Assembly: GCA_900546895.1 (NCBI GenBank)
Contig: UREO01000044.1
Span: 1-13,835 of the forward strand
Source of the DNA: an uncultured Oscillospiraceae bacterium
Lineage (GTDB): Bacteria > Bacillota > Clostridia > Oscillospirales > Acutalibacteraceae
Direction of reading: 5' to 3'
DNA length: 13,835 nt
This document shows positions 1 to 7,200 of the stretch, in pieces; the stretch's first letter is position 1, and each line of letters starts with the position of its first letter. The translations under genes were made by a program, and so were the position numbers. The notes beneath the pieces were generated by a model. The model worked only from the letters and a program-made list of their open reading frames with translations, ran no database searches and was not told the origin of the DNA.

Positions 1-342
1 GCTCGGACTGAAGGCTCCGGGAATCGCAAGCACATTGTTTGCATGGGCATATTCCATCATTTCCCGCTGCATAAGGACGGGGGACAGAAGGAATTTGGCC
101 TTCGCGCGGACGGCGCCGACAGCGTCTGCCATGTTGCGCACAGTACCGGCACCCACCAGAAGGTCTCCGTCGAATTCCTCCGAAATCTTTTTAATGATCT
201 CCAGCGCGTCCGAAGAGGTCATGGAAATCTCGACAGAGCTCATTCCGGTCTTTTTCATGGCCTCAGCCACGCAGCGGACCTGGTCATACGGGCTTCCCCG
301 CATGATAATAGTCATTTTTGGAAATTTTTTTAAAGCAGACAT
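1..342 (-). CDS. eda: KDPG/KHG-family aldolase (Eda-like), 3' end beyond window
   Basis: Partial gene: the first 114 codons are visible, reading leftward off the window edge. The start is an ATG at 342 preceded by AAGGAG at good spacing. The family cleaves 2-keto-3-deoxy-6-phosphogluconate (or 4-hydroxy-2-oxoglutarate) to pyruvate plus an aldehyde in the cytoplasm. Visible signatures are VEISMTS with the expected catalytic Glu38, VGAGTV (63-68), KFLLSP (83-88) and IPGAFSPS (107-114), in the order and spacing of the family's TIM barrel. The Schiff-base Lys would lie past the window edge and cannot be checked. The Arg four residues after the catalytic Glu in E. coli Eda is a Thr here (Thr42), so exact substrate preference is uncertain. 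It follows the PRD regulator gene by 14 bp and is almost certainly co-transcribed with it. Family assignment is firm; the gene symbol is by similarity only. Confidence 0.85.
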   Translation of the reverse strand, partial: MSALKKFPKMTIIMRGSPYDQVRCVAEAMKKTGMSSVEISMTSSDALEIIKKISEEFDGDLLVGAGTVRNMADAVGAVRAKAKFLLSPVLMQREMMEYAHANNVLAIPGAFSPS

Positions 343-356
343 AGCTTCTCCTTTCG

Positions 357-2486
357 TCAGGTCAGGTTGTATTCATAGCCCGCGATCACTTCCGCGGCTT
401 CTTCCGCTGTCTCCGCGTGCAACAGGCCCTGCTTGAAGCGGCTGACGGCGAGCAGGTTGACGAGATGGAACAACGCATTTAGGTGAGTCGTATTGTTAAT
501 TGCACAAAGGCAGCAGACAAGCTGGACAGGGTCCAGAATACCCACGTCGAAGCAAACGGGCTGTTTTAAACGAATCAGGCTCATGCCCACCTTCCTGACC
601 CCGTCGTCCTTGCCGCTGTGGGGCAGCGCAAAGCCCGGAGAAATGACAATATAGGGGCCGTTTCTCTCTACATTTTGGATCATGCTCTCAATATAGTTGG
701 CGGTAATGTATTCATGCTCCAGCAGAATTCCGCCTGCCTGCCGCACGGCATCCTGCCAGTCCGTGCAGTCCACGTCAAGCCGAATAAAATCCTGCGTCAG
801 GAAGTCGGACAGCATACATTCCCGGTGAAAACCCGATGGAATTTTTCTGAAATACTCCTGTACGGTATCCGCGACTGCCCGCTCCAATTCTTGGTTGCTG
901 CTCAGATACGGGGAAATCTTCTCCATAATTTCCTTGGGACTGCTGAACGATATGCTGTGACCGCTCCGGTCCGCCGGCGTTCCCCGGTTCTTGATTTGCT
1001 CTATTTTCCGGCCGATCTTCATATAATCCTCGTCGTTCAGGAGCGGCGTTACCGTCACGCTGTCCACGGGGCTGTTCCGGACGGGCACAGTGGAGATGAT
1101 CAGATCCACCTCGCCGCGCCGAACCTTGCCCAGCTCGTAGGAGGTGATGACTCCCACGATGTTAAAGGTAAACAGCTTTTTGATGCGCACCTTCAGCAGC
1201 TGGGAGGTTCCGATCCCGCTATTACAGATCAGCACAACATTGATGCCCGTAATATTGTGCATTTTTTCGATGGCCGCGCACAAATAGACCGCGATATATT
1301 CCTTTTCGGTATTCGACAGGTTCCGGTTGATATATTTTTGAATGATATGCGCATGCTCGTCGATCACATCCCGAACCTGCGGATATTCCTCCAGAATATC
1401 GTGTCCCTCGGGAAAATCCGGTAAATTCTGATCCCGTTCAAAGGCCGAGCCCAAATGGTTGGAAAGACCCTCGAACAGACTGTAATCCGTGTTGAGATTA
1501 ACTGCCAGTGAGCCCGAAACAGCTTCGATGAATTTTCTGGTGATGGTCTGCACTTCCACGATATTGGAATTGTCCGCCTGTCTTTCAATGTAATGCAGAC
1601 GCGCCATCTGTTCATTAAGCAACCGCAACTCGCCAGGGCTGTAGTTCAACTGAAAATACTGAATGATGTTTTTATATAAATGAATCGCGATCTGCCTCCG
1701 GTCTTTCTGTTCCGGCAGAGAGTCCGGTCCGCTCAGGAATTTTCCGTTTTTCGCCCTGAGCACGGAGAAAAGAAGGATATACTGGATCTGTATAAAGGAA
1801 TCCTCCGAAAGAAAAACGGTGTGCAGGTTTTCGGATTCCGTAATCAGTTTGCGGATAACCAGCATCGTGTCGTCCAGACTTTTCCCGAGGGCTGGCAGGA
1901 ACTGCTCCACACTGCCCTGATTAAAAAATATTCTGACAAGCAACGGATCCTCCCGCATTAGCCGAAAAAACAAAAGCCGGACTTTCTTCTCATCCCCGAT
2001 GACCCGGACGCCCCTGTTCGGGTGCGAAGACAGCACCAGACCACTGACGGCGAGGCTCTCATGCAGTGCCTCCAGATCATTCGCGACCGTCGAACGCGAA
2101 ACATTCATAAAAACGGCTACCTGCTGCAGTGTAATGAAATCGGCATGACAAATCAGCAAAAGAGAAGAGATCCGGAGCCGTTCTTTACGGGAAATCGCAT
2201 AATCGTAAAAATCGATATGGGAAATCAGTTCCTGAACCGAAAACAGTTCCGCTTTCAGCTCGAACAGACCGTCCTTCTGAACCGTGATTTCCGGAAAACT
2301 GCTGCGCACAAGATAGTCGTTGATAACGCCGAGGTCCGTACGGACGGTCCGCTCCGTCCTGTTTTCCTTCTTCGACAGAGTAGACAAGCTGTAATGCTTC
2401 TTTTTCGACGCAATATCCATCAGGATGTCAATCGCTCTTCGATTAATGAAAATCACCCGTCTTTCTTTCCGTAGGCGTTTCGGCAT
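357..2486 (-). CDS. PRD-containing PTS-regulated transcriptional activator (BglG/MtlR/LicR-type)
   Basis: A 709-aa DNA-binding regulator whose activity is set by PTS phosphorylation. Domains in order: an N-terminal winged HTH (about 1-75), a second HTH (about 115-145, VAVFMNVSRSTVANDLEAL), PRD1 (about 195-300), PRD2 (about 305-410), an EIIB-like domain (about 415-505, VVLICNSGIGTSQL with phospho-acceptor Cys421) and an EIIA-like domain of the mannitol/fructose class (about 560-705, SPGFALPHS with active His623 and a second His668). The length and order match MtlR/LicR-type activators rather than RNA-binding BglG antiterminators, since no N-terminal CAT domain is seen. PRD2 has its first His (His344, LSNHLGSAFER), but the second expected His is Tyr401 (EKEYIAVYL). 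In PRD1 the usual first His is Tyr236. The start ATG is preceded by GGGGAG at 8 nt. It heads an operon with the aldolase gene downstream, a probable target. The inducing sugar is unknown. Confidence 0.9.
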   Translation of the reverse strand: MPKRLRKERRVIFINRRAIDILMDIASKKKHYSLSTLSKKENRTERTVRTDLGVINDYLVRSSFPEITVQKDGLFELKAELFSVQELISHIDFYDYAISRKERLRISSLLLICHADFITLQQVAVFMNVSRSTVANDLEALHESLAVSGLVLSSHPNRGVRVIGDEKKVRLLFFRLMREDPLLVRIFFNQGSVEQFLPALGKSLDDTMLVIRKLITESENLHTVFLSEDSFIQIQYILLFSVLRAKNGKFLSGPDSLPEQKDRRQIAIHLYKNIIQYFQLNYSPGELRLLNEQMARLHYIERQADNSNIVEVQTITRKFIEAVSGSLAVNLNTDYSLFEGLSNHLGSAFERDQNLPDFPEGHDILEEYPQVRDVIDEHAHIIQKYINRNLSNTEKEYIAVYLCAAIEKMHNITGINVVLICNSGIGTSQLLKVRIKKLFTFNIVGVITSYELGKVRRGEVDLIISTVPVRNSPVDSVTVTPLLNDEDYMKIGRKIEQIKNRGTPADRSGHSISFSSPKEIMEKISPYLSSNQELERAVADTVQEYFRKIPSGFHRECMLSDFLTQDFIRLDVDCTDWQDAVRQAGGILLEHEYITANYIESMIQNVERNGPYIVISPGFALPHSGKDDGVRKVGMSLIRLKQPVCFDVGILDPVQLVCCLCAINNTTHLNALFHLVNLLAVSRFKQGLLHAETAEEAAEVIAGYEYNLT

Positions 2487-2561
2487 TGACAGATCTCCCC
2501 TATTGCTTTCGAATGCCGCCCTTTTTACTACATTTTTAGTATAAACCCTAAAAAAGCGAAA

Positions 2562-2585
2562 GAACAGTTGAGAATTCTTCTGTTC
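2562..2585. promoter_or_regulatory. Inverted repeat upstream of PRD regulator, possible operator
   Basis: Arms gaacag (2562-2567) and ctgttc (2580-2585) are perfect reverse complements with a 12-nt spacer, 76-99 bp upstream of the regulator start. A further tgttc occurs about 20 bp away. Such a site could bind the regulator itself, but 6-bp arms are short and can arise by chance. Confidence 0.25.
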
Positions 2586-2697
2586 ATTTGAAAGAAAATG
2601 TTCGATTAGCGCAGCAAAATCGGAATGTTGCTCACAATTTATTCTTTTAAAAAGGATAAAGCCCCGTTTTATCGGCTGTGGCCAGACAAGGAAAAGC

Positions 2698-2731
2698 TAA
2701 AAACTCCCTGAAGAGTGGGGGGTCTTCGGGA
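2698..2731 (-). terminator. Probable rho-independent terminator for the YibE/F transcript
   Basis: Read on the minus strand, TCCCGAAGA (2731-2723) pairs with TCTTCAGGGA (2714-2705) with one bulged base around a C-rich loop, and GTTTTTAG follows. It lies about 230 bp past the YibE/F stop with the inverted-repeat element in between, as if the element inserted between the gene and its terminator. The stem is short and the T-tract modest. Confidence 0.4.
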
Positions 2732-2806
2732 TTTTATATTAATTTCGAAAAGAAACCCGTTACAGTCGTAACAATATCGTAAAAAAGTTTGTCTAAAGTT
2801 AATACG

Positions 2807-2954
2807 GGGCTGTTGCAAAACGAATTTCCAATAGCAAATTGCACAATTCAATAGTTTGAAGCGTAAGAAAATACGTCTTGAAATGACTTTAAAAGCTCAA
2901 TCAAGACGTATTTTTTGTGCACTATTTTTTGTTGGGGCCGTTTTGCAACAGCCC
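2807..2954. mobile_element. MITE-like element with 16-bp perfect terminal inverted repeats
   Basis: The left end GGGCTGTTGCAAAACG (2807-2822) is repeated exactly in inverted orientation at 2939-2954. The ends are of the GGGCTGTTGCAAAA type seen at the termini of several bacterial IS families. The 148-bp interior has no coding capacity but is itself palindromic: AAAATACGTCTTGA (2868-2881) pairs perfectly with 2901-2914, and aatagt (2850-2855) with actatt (2921-2926). This long imperfect hairpin is typical of miniature elements mobilised by a transposase supplied elsewhere. No clear target-site duplication is visible in the flanks. The right end lies 6 bp from the YibE/F stop codon. The internal stem followed by TTTTTT on the plus strand could also act as a terminator in that direction. 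The parent IS family is not assigned. Confidence 0.7.
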
Positions 2955-2960
2955 GCTGTA

Positions 2961-4130
2961 TCATCTGCGTCTTTGAATGTCCGGCCGGTTTATTTCTGAT
3001 CTTGTCATCCACAGCGACGAAATGGCTGATACAAAAGGAACGGCCAGAATAACCCCGATAGAGCCGGAAATACCGCTTAAAATCTCTATTCCGATTTCGT
3101 ACCCGTTCATAAATTGCAGGTAGGACATGCTGTAGGAGTACAAAATAATCAGCGTATTGATGGAGCTGCCTGCATACGCCAGAATCAGCGTGGTGGACAT
3201 GGTACCCATCATATCCTTGCCGACACGGATTCCGGATTGGAAAAGCTGTTTTGCGGTAAACGAAGGATTGGTCGCATGAATTTCCTCTATTGTGGAAGCG
3301 ACGGACATACTGACGTCGATAACCGCTCCCAGCGAGGAAATCAAGATGCCGGAATACAGAATCCCGCTGACATCCAGCCGGCTGTTCTGGCTGATATAGG
3401 CTAGGGTCTCAATTTCCTCGACATTCAGTCCGGAAATGTGGCCGAAGTACCCGAAAATTTGTGCTGTAAGCCCTGCCGTCAAAATGCCGGCCGCAGTTCC
3501 CAAAATTGAGCAAAGCGACTTGATCGACCAGCCCCCGATCAACAGCATACTCACAAATGTCACCAATACTGCCGTGAGCGACGCAGCAAAAAAGGGTGAA
3601 ATCCCGATATACATCATCGGTATATACAAAAACATAATACATACAAAAGTAAAGATCAGGGCGGCGGAGGATGTTACTCCTTTTCTGCCGCCGATCGCAC
3701 ACAGGATCAGGAAGAACAGACCGATCAGCACCCACAGAACCAATCCCCTGTCATAATTATAAACGCTTGCCACAAGGCTTCCCCCGGCTGACAAATTAAC
3801 CAGCGCGATCACCTTCATACCCGGGACACAGTACGCGCCTGCATGATTGGCGTGCGGGCTCTGCGCCTCGCACACCTGCCCTTTATATGGGCCGGATGTG
3901 ATTTTCAGCTGAACGACCTGATTCCCCTGCATTTCTCCATTCTCATCTTCACCAATATTACTGCTGATTACCTTTACAACCGTCGCCTTGGCAAATTGTG
4001 TGCTTCCGCTGGGCCTGAGGGGAACACGATCAATCTGTGCATTGAAAACAATCAGCACTCCGATGAAAACGACCAGAAATAAAGACAGCCCTATTGCCGT
4101 ACACTGATGTGGAGTCAACTTTGCCTTCAA
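2961..4130 (-). CDS. YibE/F-family multi-pass membrane protein
   Basis: A 389-aa integral membrane protein of the YibE/F family, common in Bacillota and without an established biochemical role. It has an N-terminal membrane segment (about 10-30), an extracytoplasmic soluble region (about 40-125, beta-rich, with Cys87 and Cys101) and about seven further membrane segments (128-147, 153-172, 177-198, 205-226, 253-275, 308-332, 348-372). Family-typical motifs are GAVIDVSMSVASTIEE (268-283) and GKDMMGTMSTTLILAYAGSS (304-323). The start is TTG: an in-frame TGA lies two codons upstream, no earlier start is possible, and GAGGG sits 9 nt upstream (4144-4140). It follows the secreted phosphoesterase gene on the same strand, 97 bp downstream, with a hairpin between, so it may be expressed partly by read-through. 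Family assignment is firm; transport or sensing roles would be speculation. Confidence 0.88.
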   Translation of the reverse strand: MKAKLTPHQCTAIGLSLFLVVFIGVLIVFNAQIDRVPLRPSGSTQFAKATVVKVISSNIGEDENGEMQGNQVVQLKITSGPYKGQVCEAQSPHANHAGAYCVPGMKVIALVNLSAGGSLVASVYNYDRGLVLWVLIGLFFLILCAIGGRKGVTSSAALIFTFVCIMFLYIPMMYIGISPFFAASLTAVLVTFVSMLLIGGWSIKSLCSILGTAAGILTAGLTAQIFGYFGHISGLNVEEIETLAYISQNSRLDVSGILYSGILISSLGAVIDVSMSVASTIEEIHATNPSFTAKQLFQSGIRVGKDMMGTMSTTLILAYAGSSINTLIILYSYSMSYLQFMNGYEIGIEILSGISGSIGVILAVPFVSAISSLWMTRSEINRPDIQRRR

Positions 4131-4161
4131 AGATCAATACCCTCTTTCTTTTTGTTCATAC

Positions 4162-4200
4162 AAAAGTATCTGCCGTGAAGAATTTTTCCCCACAGCAGAC
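4162..4200 (-). terminator. Hairpin terminator after the secreted phosphoesterase gene
   Basis: On the minus strand a 14-bp stem (4200-4187 with 4181-4168; all positions pair, four as G-U or U-G) encloses a 5-nt AAAAT loop and is followed by ACTTTTGT. It begins 27 bp after the TAA stop at 4228 and precedes the YibE/F ribosome binding site. The short U-tract suggests partial termination or attenuation between the two genes. Confidence 0.55.
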
Positions 4201-4227
4201 ACTCTTCCTCAAAATTTGTTTGTGCTT

Positions 4228-7200
4228 TTAACCGACTTCTACTGTGAAAAGCCGATACGTATTGCCTTTAACCTTTGCATAAACCCCGTAAAAGCCTTTT
4301 TTCTTAGCCGTGACTTTACACAGCAAGCTGCCGTCCTGCGCCGGATAACTCCCTCGTACTTGGGAAGTCTGAAGCGATTCGCCGTCGGCGGTTTGGAATG
4401 TATAATCCGCGCCTTGCAGGTTTGAGATTTTAAAAACATAACTGCTGCCTATTTTCAGGGGTACATTCTTTGTTGTATCGCTCTTAAACGGCGGACTCGG
4501 ATTCACCTGAACGGTTCCAACCTTCGTAACAACCCCGTCAATGGTAACATAGATTCCCGCTTCACTTCCCGCCAGCTGAGAAGAAGCCGTACAGGACAGA
4601 GAGTAGGTAATCGTTTTTGTCGCCGGATCCCATTCCGTCACAGGTGCGTTCACACTGACAAGGAGGCCGTTTCCGCTGACGACCGCATCCGGTTTCTTGT
4701 CGCAGGTGATAGTGAACAGCAGCCTGGTCCCGGATTGTACGGGAGTTTTCTCCTTCGGGCTCAAGCCGGAGGATGCAGCGGGATGGGATGGCTCGGGAGT
4801 CACTTTTGTGGGAGCGGTTTCATTTTTATTGTGATTCTTGCTCTCTCCCCCGCTATTCTGTTTCGTGGTAAACGTCAATACCGGAGTATAGAGAATTTCA
4901 CCATTCGCTTTCGCTGCCTTTGCATACCAGCTATAGGATGTACCGGCACTCAGCCCCGTCCAGCTCTGCCGCACCGTACCGGATACCCCCTCTTGGCTTC
5001 CTATAGACTTGGATGTCCTTACATTAACTTCGCAGCTTTCTGTCTGCAGCGTCTTTGCCTTGGTATTGAAAGCAACATCCAGCTCCGCGATGTCAATATC
5101 CACCGCTTTTGTGCCGGGTCCATACGAATCCAGGCGCGGTGTATCAAAATAATTGTAATCTTGGCGGTAAGGGGAGTAAGAGTTCATATAAATCTTATTG
5201 TTTTTCAAATCAAAATACAAAAATTTGATATACTGAGAACCGCCCTCCGGATCTGATTGGTAATCGGTACAGATCTGGTAGACCGTACGGTCCGGTGTCC
5301 CGTCTTTATTGTCGTCAAAAGAATCCGTCTGAATGGAAGCGCCGTGGTAATGACCATTTAATACCGCGATGACATTTTTATTTTTTGCAACGACCTCTTC
5401 CTGCAGCAGCTTACCGGTATAATCCAGTAAGTTATCGGCCGCTTTCACATTGGTGTAACGATGCAGGGAGATGATCGCCTTACGGTCCGGATACTGGGCA
5501 AGCACCTGATTCATCCAATCAATTTCATTGGTATAAATATCCCAGCTCATATAAAGGACGATAAAATCCTGACCGTTTTCTGTCAGCAGGTCGTAATGTC
5601 CTAAATTATTTTTATAGGAACCTCCGTAATACGGTTTGTCTTTGAAACGTTCCTCACCGAAGTACTTCCAGTAATTCCCGTATCCTTCCGCTCCAGCGAA
5701 AACATCGTGGTTGCCGCCCAGCACGCCATACGGCATACCGGCATCATCGAAAATTTTCATGGAATGGTCGGCGTTGACCCATTCTCCGGTCATATCGACA
5801 TCATCCACAATATCGCCTGTATGAATCACATACCGGATATCCAGTTTTTCGCGGTTATCGACAATCCACTGGTTCATCTGGTCGTAATGATAAGGGAAGC
5901 TTTCAGAATAATACTGCGTATCCGTTTCCCACGCAAAGGAAAAATCATAATTCTCCGGTACACCGGTACCATCCCACTCCAAAGTGTTCGACGAAGCGTC
6001 TTTTTCCGGGATGAGGCTGGAACCGACCGACGGCTCCGTACCGTTTGTACGGCATTGTACCAGCAGTACCGCTTTTCCGTTTGCTGTGTGGTTTTCCGCC
6101 GGAAAAGAAGCTTTTATTCCGCCGTCCTTCTCCGTTCCGACTTTTTCCCACTCACCGGTTGACATATTCTTTACATACAGAGAAGTAGCGTGGCTGGTAT
6201 CGGCGTTGCTTGCGCTTCCTTTCCAGTTGACCGCGACAGTGTCTCCGTCCTCAACCGCTCCGGTGTTAACGGTAAACAGCTCATAGGGAAAATCCCCTTC
6301 GGGTGCGCTGACATTTACCGACTGACCGTCTCCCAGATTCAGAGTGGAGGATTCCCCGCTTTCACTGCTTTTGACGGTGATGCCGCCGTTTTTCAGCGTC
6401 AGAGATTTCCCCTGCAGAAATTCGACATCCGACTGCTCATTCCCCACCTGAACGGAAAGATTTGCCGAATTTGCGGTAATCGCGCTTTGACCGGCTGTCA
6501 GACTTTCCCCATCTGTGGAGCCCGCTATAAACTTTACTCTCTTTGTCGCAATATTGTTTGCCTCGTCCATTGCAACAATTTGAATCGTGTGCTCTCCGGA
6601 AGTCAGGTTCGCGGGAACAATATCAGCCGGCATTTTGATTTCCTGACCGTCTAACGTTATCATTTGCTGGATGATTTTACTGTTGTCCTTTACTTCTGGT
6701 GAAAGGGTAAACGGCTGATATTGAACGGAGTTTTCCTCGATTCCAGCTTGAATAACCGGAGCTGTATTGTCTACCTTTACCTCCGCGGTAACGGTTTTTC
6801 CATTCGCGGCGGCCTTAATGGTATGAGCGCCGTCGGATAGCTGGGTGGTATCCACCGTTGCGCCAACGGCATTGATATCCGTATCCGGTATTTCAAAATA
6901 TATGTCCATATAAGGAATCATTCCGGAGCTGTCCCCAATGGTATGCACTGCTTCTAAAGCTGTACTGGTGTTGGTCTTGGAATTATCCGGTTCAATTTTT
7001 ACGGGCAGATAGTCCTTCCCGTTTGCGAGCCGGAGCTGTAGATTGGACGCTGTGTAATCTTCGTGATTTTCATCGGCAACTTCCGGATAAATTTCCTCGA
7101 AAGGTGTTCCGCTGTTACCGGCCCACATGGTCAGCTTCAATTTGTACTTGCCGTCTTCGTGGGTAAAATATTTGTTGTCGATTCTTACCACGCGCGAAGC

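Larger units (their letters stand above)
2487..2960. other. Intergenic region between PRD regulator and YibE/F gene
   Basis: About 470 bp without a convincing gene. It holds the upstream region of the PRD regulator (a TATACT at 2543-2538 on the minus strand could be its -10, but no good -35 is visible), a gaacag/ctgttc inverted repeat at 2562-2585, a hairpin terminator at about 2699-2731 and the inverted-repeat element at 2807-2954. A 60-codon minus-strand frame at 2669-2851 crosses both the terminator and the element end and looks fortuitous. Confidence 0.6.

Noticed and set aside
618..1424. Long plus-strand open frame antisense to the PRD regulator
   Set aside because: It is a shadow of the regulator's coding strand; it has no family similarity and no ribosome binding site.
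2669..2851. 60-codon minus-strand open frame between the PRD regulator and the YibE/F gene
   Set aside because: It overlaps the hairpin terminator and the left end of the inverted-repeat element, has no ribosome binding site and no recognisable family features.
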